From Pseudomonadota bacterium (GTDB taxonomy: Bacteria > Pseudomonadota > Alphaproteobacteria > Acetobacterales > Acetobacteraceae), in assembly GCA_021845985.1 (NCBI GenBank), contig JAJZES010000018.1:1-39341 (forward strand): a stretch of 39,341 nt of DNA, given 5' to 3'. The notes beneath the pieces are model-generated. The model searched no databases. It had not been told where the DNA came from and saw nothing but the letters and a program-made list of their open reading frames with translations. Shown here piece by piece: positions 7,962-14,910 of the stretch. The position numbers and the translations under genes are program-made. Position 1 is the stretch's first letter, and each line of letters begins with the position of its first letter.

Positions 7962-8144
7962 GTGAAGATGCGATCCATCCCGCTCGAGGCGGGGCTTGTG
8001 CTCGGCGTGGCCCTGGTATGGGCCGTCCTGGCCGCCGTCTATCGTTTCTCGCCGGCCCTCGGGATGCCCGGATATGTCCGGGTCTGGGGGGCGGGGGCCG
8101 TCATGTTTCTGGCGCTCGCGATGCCGCTGCTGCGCTGGCGTTAG
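7962..8144 (+). CDS. 60-residue membrane protein, possible small oxidase subunit
   Basis: Starts at GTG 7962 (or ATG 7968) with a good ribosome site (AAAGGAG) and follows the subunit I gene by 39 bases. Two hydrophobic helices are visible: AGLVLGVALVWAVLAAVYRFS and VWGAGAVMFLALAMPLLRW. Two-helix or single-helix accessory subunits often accompany B-family oxidases, so a structural role with subunits I and II is a reasonable inference, but there is no diagnostic motif. Its last 44 bases overlap the convergent methyltransferase frame at 8101-8895. Confidence 0.55.
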   Translation: MKMRSIPLEAGLVLGVALVWAVLAAVYRFSPALGMPGYVRVWGAGAVMFLALAMPLLRWR

Positions 8145-8895
8145 GTCGGGGATGGAGACGGCCACGCGAACTAGACGAGGTGGTCGGCGAGCCACAGCCA
8201 GCCTCCGCCGGCTTCTCCGCCCGCAGCACGAGAAACGCGGCGCCGATGCCGGTGATCCGGCCGAGCCAGGGATCGAGCGGCGCCATCACCCAGGCCAGCG
8301 CGGCCAGGGGCGGGTAAAACACCGCGCCACGCAGCGCCCGCACCTCAAGCCCGGCGCCGGCGGCCAATCGTCGCAGCTCGCCCCCCGTGCGGAAATGGGC
8401 TGCACGCCAGAGCCGATTTCCGAGCCAGCCGCGGATGCGCCGGCGAAGCGCCCACAGGTTCCAGCGCCCGAGTTCACCGATCACCACCGCCCCGCCCGGC
8501 CGCAGCACGCGCGCGATCTCGCGAAAGGCAGCCTCGGCGTCCGGCACGAAGCACAGCACGGTCACGGTGACGACGACATCGAACCGCTGATCGGGAAACG
8601 GCAGCGTCTGCGCCCGCCCGGCCGCGAAATCCACGCCGACCCCGGCGGCGGCGGCGCGCGAAGCCGCCGCCCGCAGCATGGCCGGATCGGAATCGAGGCC
8701 GACCACAAGCGCGCCGAGCGCCGCCAGACGCACGGCCAGCTTGCCGTCGCCGCAGCCGAGATCCAGCACCGCGCGGCCGGCTACGTCGCCGAGCAGGTCG
8801 CGCAGCAGCACGTCTTCCAGCCGGTCGGTGATCCGGCCGAGCGTCGAAGCACGCCAGCCGGCATAGGCCCGGGCCATGCCAGCGACGCCGCTCAT
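8101..8895 (-). CDS. Class I SAM-dependent methyltransferase
   Basis: A 264-residue cytosolic protein with a Rossmann methyltransferase core: motif I VLDLGCGDGKLAVRLA, acidic motif II (VVGLDSD), motif III-like FAAGRAQTLPFPDQRFDVVV, then EIARVLRPGGAVVIGELG. This is the UbiE/Methyltransf_11 layout; the substrate cannot be told. ATG 8895 overlaps the MFS stop by ATGA, so the two are translationally coupled, and it is the last gene of the persulfide dioxygenase operon. The final 40 or so residues are Ser/Arg/Ala-rich and run into the convergent small gene; this tail may be non-functional read-on. Confidence 0.82.
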   Translation of the reverse strand: MSGVAGMARAYAGWRASTLGRITDRLEDVLLRDLLGDVAGRAVLDLGCGDGKLAVRLAALGALVVGLDSDPAMLRAAASRAAAAGVGVDFAAGRAQTLPFPDQRFDVVVTVTVLCFVPDAEAAFREIARVLRPGGAVVIGELGRWNLWALRRRIRGWLGNRLWRAAHFRTGGELRRLAAGAGLEVRALRGAVFYPPLAALAWVMAPLDPWLGRITGIGAAFLVLRAEKPAEAGCGSPTTSSSSRGRLHPRPNASAAAASRAPET

Positions 8896-10118
8896 CGCCG
8901 CGGCATCATCAGCGCCACCACAAGGCCGGAAACGAAGGTCAGCCCACCGATCGCGGCGATCGCGGCGGCAAGGCCGAAGGCATCGCCGATCGCTCCGGCC
9001 AGCAGCGCGCCGACGGCGTAACCCATGTCGCGCCAGAAGCGGTAGACGCTCAGCGAGCGCGCCCGCGAACTCGGGTGCGCCACGTCGGAGATCGCGGCGA
9101 TCAGGGTCGGATACACCATCGCGGTGCCGAGCCCCAGCAACAGGCTGGCCAGCAGCCACCAGCCGAACCCGTCCAGCGCCGCGATCATGAACAGGCCGAG
9201 TGCCTGCACCCACATCCCCCAGGCGATCAGGCCCTTCCGGCCGAGCCGGTCGGACAGCGGCCCGGTGACGATCTGCAGAACGCCCCAGACCACCGGGTAG
9301 ACGCCCTTGAGCGTGCCGATCCCCTCCACGCCCAGGCCACGGGCGGCGAAGAACAGCGGGAAGATCGCCCAGCTCATGCCGTCGTTCAGGTTGTTCACCA
9401 GCCCCGCCTGGCAAATGGAGAACATCTCCCGATTACCGAACGAAGTGCGCAGGAACACGTCGATGAAGCGGGCGGGTGCGGCCGGGGCGTGGCGCGCCGC
9501 CTCCAGCCGCACATGCGCGGACGTGTCGCGCGCCAGCAGCACCGACAGCGCGAGCCCGAGCACGGCGTAGGCGATGCCGGGATAGAACGGCGCGGGGCGC
9601 AGCGCCCCGGTCGCGCTCGCGATCCAGCCGGTGGCGAAGGCGGTGAGTCCCACGGCGGCATAGCCGGCGAACTCGTTGAGGCCCACGGCGAGGCCGCGCG
9701 ATTTCGGGCCGACGAGGTCGATCTTCATGATCACGGTCATCGACCAGGCGAGGCCCTGGCTGATGCCGAGCAGCAGATTGGCGGCGACGATCCAGTTCCA
9801 GCTTGGCGCCCAGATGATCAGGAACGGCACCGGCAATCCGATGGCCCAGCCCAGCACCAGCACGTGCTTGCGGCCCCAGTTGTCAGCCAACTGACCGGAG
9901 ACGAGGTTGGTGAATGCCTTGGCGATGCCGAAGCTGGCGACGAAGGATGCCACGATCGCCGCCGAGGCGATGTGGAACGTCTCGCTCCCGATCAGCGGGA
10001 CGACGGTGCGCTCCAGCCCGACCATGCCGCCGACCAGGGCGTTGATGAGCGCAAGCAGCGAGAACTGCCGCCAGTTCTCGCGCAGGCCGAGTTGGACGGC
10101 GGGCGCCGCCTCGCTCAC
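8892..10118 (-). CDS. MFS transporter
   Basis: A 408-residue major facilitator with about twelve hydrophobic helices. The helix 2-3 loop motif reads GQLADNWGRKHVLVLG and is repeated in the second half as GPLSDRLGRKGLIAWG, the usual A-motif pair. GTG 10118 was chosen because it overlaps the upstream stop by GTGA and the hydrophobic region begins soon after (MSEAAPAVQLGLREN). It sits between persulfide dioxygenase and methyltransferase genes; related permeases occur beside ArsR/BigR-type sulfide operons, so export or uptake of a sulfur-linked compound is possible. The substrate is not readable from sequence. Confidence 0.87.
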   Translation of the reverse strand: MSEAAPAVQLGLRENWRQFSLLALINALVGGMVGLERTVVPLIGSETFHIASAAIVASFVASFGIAKAFTNLVSGQLADNWGRKHVLVLGWAIGLPVPFLIIWAPSWNWIVAANLLLGISQGLAWSMTVIMKIDLVGPKSRGLAVGLNEFAGYAAVGLTAFATGWIASATGALRPAPFYPGIAYAVLGLALSVLLARDTSAHVRLEAARHAPAAPARFIDVFLRTSFGNREMFSICQAGLVNNLNDGMSWAIFPLFFAARGLGVEGIGTLKGVYPVVWGVLQIVTGPLSDRLGRKGLIAWGMWVQALGLFMIAALDGFGWWLLASLLLGLGTAMVYPTLIAAISDVAHPSSRARSLSVYRFWRDMGYAVGALLAGAIGDAFGLAAAIAAIGGLTFVSGLVVALMMPRR

Positions 10119-10846
10119 GCCGTGCGGCCGGCGTTGGCAGCGCGCAGTGCGGCGGCCTGCGGCGGTGGCGGCGGGATGTCGGCCAGCATGGCGCGCACGA
10201 ACGCGCCCTCGTCCTCGATGCCGAAGGCACGGTTGTGGCGCTTCTCGAATCCGATCGTCGAGGTCGGCTTGCCGGACAGCCCGCGCCCGCAGACCGAGCC
10301 GGAGAAGGCGCCGGGCAGCACTTCCAGATAGTCCGGCAGGGCGCGCAGCCGCCGGACGCTGGCGAACAGTGCCCGTGCCCCGTCTTCGGCGCTGGCGGCC
10401 AGTTCCGTGCGGCCGAGATCGCCGACCATCAGCGTGTGCCCGGTGAGGGCGAACCACGGTTCCTCCCCGCGCGTGCGGTCGCGCACCAGCAGGCAGATAT
10501 GCTCCGGCGTGTGGCCGGGCGTGTAGACTACCTCGATCTCGACATTGCCGAGCGGCAGCACCTCGCCGTCGGACGCCTCCTTGTGAGGGTAGGTCACATC
10601 CGCGCCGGGGCCGAGCACGTACGGCGCGCCGGCGGCCTCGGCCAGCGCGCGGCCGGCGGAGAGGTGGTCGGCGTGCAGGTGCGTGTCGATCACGAAGCGG
10701 ATCTGCAGCCCCAACGCCTCGGCGGCCCGCAGATAGGTCGCCGGGTCGCCGACCGGGTCCACCACGGCTCCGGCCGCCTTGCCGCCGCAGCCGAACAGGT
10801 AGGAGGCGGCGACCGGGTCGGTGTGGAGAAACTGGCGCAGGATCAT
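10115..10846 (-). CDS. MBL-fold persulfide dioxygenase (ETHE1/Blh type)
   Basis: A 243-residue non-heme iron enzyme predicted to oxidise glutathione persulfide to sulfite. It shows the metallo-beta-lactamase motif THLHADHLSAG, the downstream metal His in YTPGHTPEHICLL, a GDLGRTE segment with the bridging Asp, and the C-terminal RHNRAFG region seen in ETHE1/BlhB proteins. ATG 10846 follows an excellent ribosome site (AAGGAGGG). It is the first gene of a three-gene leftward operon and diverges from the ArsR-rhodanese regulator, the standard arrangement for sulfide-responsive control. A generic hydrolase of the glyoxalase II family is the alternative, but the context supports persulfide. Confidence 0.85.
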   Translation of the reverse strand: MILRQFLHTDPVAASYLFGCGGKAAGAVVDPVGDPATYLRAAEALGLQIRFVIDTHLHADHLSAGRALAEAAGAPYVLGPGADVTYPHKEASDGEVLPLGNVEIEVVYTPGHTPEHICLLVRDRTRGEEPWFALTGHTLMVGDLGRTELAASAEDGARALFASVRRLRALPDYLEVLPGAFSGSVCGRGLSGKPTSTIGFEKRHNRAFGIEDEGAFVRAMLADIPPPPPQAAALRAANAGRTA

Positions 10847-10897
10847 GGAACCCTCCTTGTCGGCCGATCGGCCGGTCCGACCGCGGCGCGGCGTTGC

Positions 10898-10944
10898 TTG
10901 ACAGGTGCGGGCGTTGGCCCATACATTCCAACGAATGCTGGAAT
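10898..10944 (+). promoter_or_regulatory. Promoter and ArsR/BigR-like inverted repeat
   Basis: TTGACA (10898-10903), 18 bases, then TACATT (10922-10927) form a rightward sigma-70 promoter. A perfect inverted repeat ATTCCA-N8-TGGAAT (10925-10944) overlaps the -10 box and the start of transcription, as expected for autorepression by the ArsR-rhodanese protein that begins at 10954. The divergent persulfide dioxygenase operon starts 52 bases to the left of the -35 box and is probably controlled from the same region, though I cannot place its promoter with confidence. Confidence 0.68.
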
Positions 10945-10953
10945 CATGGATGG

Positions 10954-11625
10954 ATGATGTCAAGCGCCAATCCGAAACGCGCCGTCTTCGAGCAGTTCGC
11001 CGTGGTCGCGCAGGCCCTCGCGAACGCGCATCGGGTGGAATTGATCGAGCTCGTGGCGCAGGGCGAGCGAAGCGTGGAGGAGTTGGTCCGGCTCTCGGGC
11101 CTGACGGTCACGAACGCGTCGCAGCACTTGCAGCAGTTGCGCCGGGCGGGGCTTGTGGTTGCGCGGCGCGCCGGCAAGCATGTGCTGTATCGGATCGCGG
11201 AGCGCGACGTGGTGGACCTGCTGATGGCGGTGCGTCGCACCGCCGAACGTGGCGTCGCGGAGATCGACAAGATCGTGCAGAGCTATTTCCATGCGCGGGA
11301 TTCGCTTGAGCCGGTGTCGCATGACGAGCTGGCCGCCCGGCTCCGCGACGGCGTGGTGACGCTGCTCGACGTGCGACCGGGCGAGGAATTTGCCGCCGGC
11401 CACATCCCCGGCGCCGTGAACATCCCGCTCGACGAGTTGCCGCGACGGCTTGGCGAGTTGCCCGCGGACCGCACCGTCATTGCCTATTGTCGCGGTCCTT
11501 ACTGTGTCTTCGCATTCGAGGCAGTCGCGACGCTGCGGGCCAGGGGCTATGACGCCCGCCGGCTGGCGGACGGCTACCCGCAATGGTGGGCGGCACGACG
11601 GCCGGTCGCAGCGGCGGTTGCATGA
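10954..11625 (+). CDS. ArsR-family regulator fused to a rhodanese domain
   Basis: About 223 residues. The N-terminal half is an ArsR winged helix (VAQALANAHRVELIELV, then LSGLTVTNASQHLQQLRRAGLV and the beta-wing GKHVLYRIAE). The C-terminal half is a single rhodanese domain (LLDVRPGEEFAAGHIPGAVNIPLDEL), with active-site loop CRGPYC. The HTH half has no Cys, so unlike BigR/SqrR the likely sulfane-sulfur sensor is the rhodanese Cys. Starts ATG 10954 and 10957 are adjacent; the first was used. It is divergent from persulfide dioxygenase and has an inverted repeat in its promoter, supporting a role as sulfide/persulfide-responsive repressor. Confidence 0.88.
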   Translation: MMSSANPKRAVFEQFAVVAQALANAHRVELIELVAQGERSVEELVRLSGLTVTNASQHLQQLRRAGLVVARRAGKHVLYRIAERDVVDLLMAVRRTAERGVAEIDKIVQSYFHARDSLEPVSHDELAARLRDGVVTLLDVRPGEEFAAGHIPGAVNIPLDELPRRLGELPADRTVIAYCRGPYCVFAFEAVATLRARGYDARRLADGYPQWWAARRPVAAAVA

Positions 11626-11669
11626 CTCGACGACGCCGGTTCCGCCTGATCGATGAAAGGAACGAAACT

Positions 11670-12237
11670 GTGACAGATCCCCAGAACACCCTGACGAACG
11701 GCGTCGATGTCGGCAAGCTGCTTGCCACCATCGACGCCATCAAAGCGAACCCAGATCTGGCGAACTTTCAGTTCCGTGCTGAGACTGAGTGGAAAAGCGG
11801 TGGACATAGCCGCACCCGGATCCAGAGCTTCCATGGAAGCGGGCGCGGAGGATACGAGCCGCAGCAAGCCATTCGACATCGAGGCCGACGAGCCTCCGGT
11901 GCTGCTCGGCAGCAATGCCGGTCCTAACGCGGTCGAAATCGTGCTGGCTGGCCTCGCCTCCTGCCTCGCGGTCGGGTTTGCCTACAACGCTGCCGCGCGG
12001 GGCATTCGCATTGACGCGTTGACCCTCAGCGTCGCCGGCAACATTGACCTGCATGGCTTCCTCGGCTTGTCGGACAAGGTCCGGCCCGGGTACCGGGACA
12101 TCCGGGTGACGTGTCGCGTGAAGAGTGACGCCTCACGCGAGCAACTCATGGAACTGTGCGATTACGTCCAGAAAACCTCCCCCGTGCTGGACATCGTCCG
12201 CAATCCCGTCGGCGTTTCCGTCGTGCTGGAAGCATAA
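11670..12237 (+). pseudogene. OsmC-family protein, frameshifted
   Basis: The two parts of one OsmC/Ohr-like protein lie in different frames. The first runs from GTG 11670 (TDPQNTLTNGVDVGKLLATI) to about IQSFHG near 11840. The second continues from AEDTSRSKPFDIEADEPPVL (11845) to the stop at 12237. The join is a single extra base within GAAGCGGGCGCGGAGG at 11836-11851. The second part has the family's central Cys (LAGLASCLAVGFAY) and a second conserved Cys region near CDYVQKTSPV. An internal ATG at 11833 is in the second frame and could give a shortened protein. Intact members reduce peroxides or polysulfides, which fits the sulfur neighbours. Assembly error is possible. Confidence 0.8.
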
Positions 12238-12321
12238 GGCGGAGCACCGCGACCGTCGTCTGCGCCACGGGGTTAGTGGCCGTGCTGCTTGCGGGACGCT
12301 GCTGCACGAATGGAGCATGCA

Positions 12322-12681
12322 ATGATGAAGGCTTTTTTCTCCTTCGCATGTGCGGGGGGTGCAGCGGTCCCACTGGTGCCTGTCCGGGCCTGGGCGGAAA
12401 CACCGGTCGAACCCTACGGGTATGGCCCGCATATGATGTGGGGTTGGGGGTGGTACGGCATGATCTTCGGACCCCTGTTCATGATCCTGGTGCTTGCCGC
12501 GGTGATCGTGGTCGCCGTCCTTGCCATCCGATGGCTCGGCGGCCCCTGGTCGGCCGCTGTGCCGCCGCTCCATCCGCCACCGAGCCGGACGGCGCTCGAC
12601 ATCCTCAATGAGCGCTTCGCTCGCGGCGAGATCGACCAAGCCGAATACGAGGCAAAGCGGCGCCTGATTTCTCAAGTCTGA
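12322..12681 (+). CDS. SHOCT-domain membrane protein
   Basis: A 119-residue protein with a signal-like N-terminus (MMKAFFSFACAGGAAVPLVP), an aromatic Gly/Met-rich stretch (GYGPHMMWGWGWYGM), one strong transmembrane helix (FGPLFMILVLAAVIVVAVLAIRW) and a C-terminal SHOCT motif (ALDILNERFARGEIDQAEYEAKRRLI). SHOCT proteins of this shape are frequent in heavy-metal islands; the domain is thought to mediate oligomerisation. ATG 12322 lies 5 bases after GGAGC. It follows the broken OsmC gene. Molecular function is unknown. Confidence 0.78.
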   Translation: MMKAFFSFACAGGAAVPLVPVRAWAETPVEPYGYGPHMMWGWGWYGMIFGPLFMILVLAAVIVVAVLAIRWLGGPWSAAVPPLHPPPSRTALDILNERFARGEIDQAEYEAKRRLISQV

Positions 12682-12878
12682 CGGGTGCTCTCGTCCTCGG
12701 TCTGGTCGGATTCATCTTGATTGCTGCAAGCAAATTCCTTCCGCCAAGCCTGAACGCCGAAGCGCTCGGTATCGAAGGGGCAGGTTTCATATGCATGGTG
12801 GGCGGAAACATTCTGGCATTCCGGGCACGGCGGCAGGTAGGTTTGTCGTGTCGTGTTCCGCGCGCAGTGAGAACGTAG
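12678..12878 (+). CDS. Possible small two-helix membrane protein with non-ATG start
   Basis: The 325 bases between the SHOCT gene and the nucleoside phosphorylase hold one frame that looks like a membrane protein: TGALVLGLVGFILIAASKF, then PPSLNAEALGIEGAGF and ICMVGGNILAFRARRQ, ending at TAG 12876. It overlaps the SHOCT stop but has no ATG or GTG; CTG 12678 or an internal TTG would have to serve. Two hydrophobic helices with a polar hairpin and a basic end argue against chance. It could be a remnant of a longer gene. The rest of the interval (12879-13006) shows nothing clear. Confidence 0.3.
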   Translation: MTGALVLGLVGFILIAASKFLPPSLNAEALGIEGAGFICMVGGNILAFRARRQVGLSCRVPRAVRT

Positions 12879-13006
12879 GCGCAATTCCGTAGCTGCGTTC
12901 TTGACGATCCCTTCGAGCGTGAGAAACAACGCTGTGTCGGCGGCCGGCCTCACGGTGGTGGCCGCCGCCTCCTGACCGGCTGATCCGCGTTCGCAACCGA
13001 GGGACC

Positions 13007-13807
13007 ATGCAAGACAGACCTGCCGCCCCCAGCATTCTGGCCACCAAGCAGTACGGCGCACCCTCGGTGTTCCGGCCGGAGAACCTGCTGCGCGAGGCGC
13101 GCCGGCAGCGCGGCTTGCCGGAGCAAAACGTGCCGGCGGTCTGCGCGCTGGACCCGGATGGCGACCTTGCGCGGGCGCTGCGTCATTCAGGGCTGGGGCG
13201 GCCGGCGCCGGGCTGGGCCTGCTACCACACCGAACTGCTGGTGACCTTGTATCAGGGGATCGAGATCGGTGTCGTCGGTCTGGCGGTCGGCGCGCCCTTC
13301 GCGGTGCTGGTTGCCGAGCAGCTTTTCGCTTCCGGCTGCCGGCTGCTGCTCAGCGTCACCTCGGCCGGGCAGATCGTGCCGCGCGGGCCGACGCCCTATT
13401 TCGTGCTGATCGACCGGGCGCTGCGCGACGAGGGCACCAGCCATCACTACCTGCCGCCGTCGCTGTTCGCCGAAGCCGACCCGGCGCTCGCCGACCGCGC
13501 CTTCGGTGCGATGGCCGGCCTGCCCGAGCCGATGCATCGCGGCACAAGCTGGAGCACCGACGCGCCCTACCGCGAGACCGAGGACGCGATCGCCGCCGCG
13601 GCCGGGCATGGCGCGCTGGCCGTCGAGATGGAGGCCGCCGCGCTCTATGCCTTCGCCCGCGCGTGCGACAAGCCGGTGCTGTGCTTCGCGCACGTGACCA
13701 ACCAGATGGCGCGGATCGAGGGTGATTTCGAGAAAGGCGAAGCCGACGGCGCGGGCGACGCGCTTGCCGTCATCGCGGCGGCCGCGCGCGGTTGCGGGTT
13801 CGCCTGA
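13007..13807 (+). CDS. Nucleoside phosphorylase (PNP/UDP family)
   Basis: A 266-residue cytosolic protein of the PNP_UDP_1 fold. Signature segments are GIEIGVVGLAVGAPFAVLVAEQL, the strand-loop LLLSVTSAGQI where family members bind the nucleoside, and GALAVEMEAAALYAFA, with the catalytic-type Glu-Met-Glu that contacts the ribose. C-terminal EGDFEKGEADGAGDAL is typical of uridine phosphorylase-like proteins annotated as nucleoside phosphorylases. Ribosome site GAGGGA precedes ATG 13007. It ends 3 bases from the convergent EamA gene. Substrate preference cannot be told, and no functional link to the metal genes is evident. Confidence 0.83.
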   Translation: MQDRPAAPSILATKQYGAPSVFRPENLLREARRQRGLPEQNVPAVCALDPDGDLARALRHSGLGRPAPGWACYHTELLVTLYQGIEIGVVGLAVGAPFAVLVAEQLFASGCRLLLSVTSAGQIVPRGPTPYFVLIDRALRDEGTSHHYLPPSLFAEADPALADRAFGAMAGLPEPMHRGTSWSTDAPYRETEDAIAAAAGHGALAVEMEAAALYAFARACDKPVLCFAHVTNQMARIEGDFEKGEADGAGDALAVIAAAARGCGFA

Positions 13808-13810
13808 CGA

Positions 13811-14878
13811 TCAGCCCGCGTGCTCGTGCCGGTGATGCAGGTCCGGGTAGTGCGGGTGCCGGTGCGCAGGCCGGGTGTGACGGTGCACGTGCACGTGCGG
13901 TTCGCCCGGCGGATCGTCCGGCGCGTGCGCGTGCTGGTGGTGCTCGTCATGCGTGTGCGCGTGCTCGTGCGCCATCTCCCCGTGCACATGCTCATGTTCG
14001 TGCCGTTCGAGAAGATGCAGGGCAATGCCGATCGCCATCAGCAGCGCCGCGCCAAGCAGGCGGGCGGTGACTGGCTCGCCGAACAGCACCACGGCGACCG
14101 CGCCGCCGATGAAGGGCGCGGTCGAGAAATACGCGCCGGTGCGCGCGGTCCCAAGATGGCGCAAGGCCAGCACGAACAGCGTCAGACTGACGCCATAGCC
14201 CAGGAAACCGATCAGCCCGGCGCCCAGCAGCGTGGCTGGGGCCGGCGGCACGGCCTCTTGCGCCAGGGCGAGGCCGAGATTGACCGTACCGGCCGCCACC
14301 CCCTTCAGCATCGCGATCTGCACCGGATCGGCGCCGCTGAGCTTGCGCGTCAGGTTGTTGTCGATGCCCCAGGCGACGCAGGCGCCGGCAATCAGCAGCG
14401 CACCCCAGCCCACTCCCGCGGGGCCGCCCTGCCAGGACAGCAGCACCGCCCCGGCCAGTATGGCGAGCGCGCCGAGCAGGATGCGGCGATCGACGTTCTC
14501 GCGGAACACCAGCCAGGCGATCGCCATGGTGGCGAGGCCTTCGAGATTGAGCAACAGCGCCGCATTGGCGGCCGATGTGCGGGCCAGACCGAACATCAGA
14601 AGTACCGGCCCGACGACGCCGCCCGCGAGCACCACAAGCGCCAGCCAGGGCATGTCGGCCCGCCGCAGCGGCGCCTCCGCCGCGCCGATGCCGAGCGGCC
14701 GGCGGGCAAGCTGCACCAGGCCCAGCCCGATCCCGGAGCCGAGATAGAGCAGGCCGGCCAGCAGCCACGGGTCCACCGTGCCCAGCAGCAGCTTGGCAAA
14801 CGGGGTACTGGCGCCGAACAACGCCGCCGAGGCCAGTGCCATCGGCGCGCCGGGCCAGGTCAGGGCGATGCGGTTCAT
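13811..14878 (-). CDS. EamA/DMT permease with a long His-rich tail
   Basis: A 355-residue inner-membrane protein: two EamA repeats with about ten helices (for example ASAALFGASTPFAKLLLG and LLIAGACVAWGIDNNLTRKL), then about 65 residues containing 23 His in His-x-His runs (ERHEHEHVHGEMAHEHAHTH and further blocks). EamA permeases usually export amino acids or metabolites; the tail strongly suggests binding of Zn, Ni or Co. It ends 33 bases upstream of the ATPase's stop-side region and is co-directional with that Zn/Cd P-type ATPase, so co-transcription behind the MerR-controlled promoter is likely. ATG 14878 begins just before the first helix. Confidence 0.85.
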   Translation of the reverse strand: MNRIALTWPGAPMALASAALFGASTPFAKLLLGTVDPWLLAGLLYLGSGIGLGLVQLARRPLGIGAAEAPLRRADMPWLALVVLAGGVVGPVLLMFGLARTSAANAALLLNLEGLATMAIAWLVFRENVDRRILLGALAILAGAVLLSWQGGPAGVGWGALLIAGACVAWGIDNNLTRKLSGADPVQIAMLKGVAAGTVNLGLALAQEAVPPAPATLLGAGLIGFLGYGVSLTLFVLALRHLGTARTGAYFSTAPFIGGAVAVVLFGEPVTARLLGAALLMAIGIALHLLERHEHEHVHGEMAHEHAHTHDEHHQHAHAPDDPPGEPHVHVHRHTRPAHRHPHYPDLHHRHEHAG

Positions 14879-14910
14879 CGTCGTGCGCTTACAGCATGAG
14901 GAACGGGATG

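Noticed and set aside
6204-8195. A 663-residue minus-strand frame opposite the oxidase subunit I gene
   Set aside because: Gln/Arg/His-rich and without motifs; the plus strand encodes a protein that aligns over its length with B-family oxidases.
10862-10873. Perfect palindrome GGCCGATCGGCC upstream of the persulfide dioxygenase gene
   Set aside because: Short GC-rich palindromes are common at this base composition. It is not placed over a promoter, and the ATTCCA-N8-TGGAAT repeat is a better operator.
12412-12426. A CsoR-like CCCTACGGGTAT sequence in the SHOCT gene
   Set aside because: Only one good half-site, and it lies within the coding sequence for EPYGYG; no promoter is nearby.
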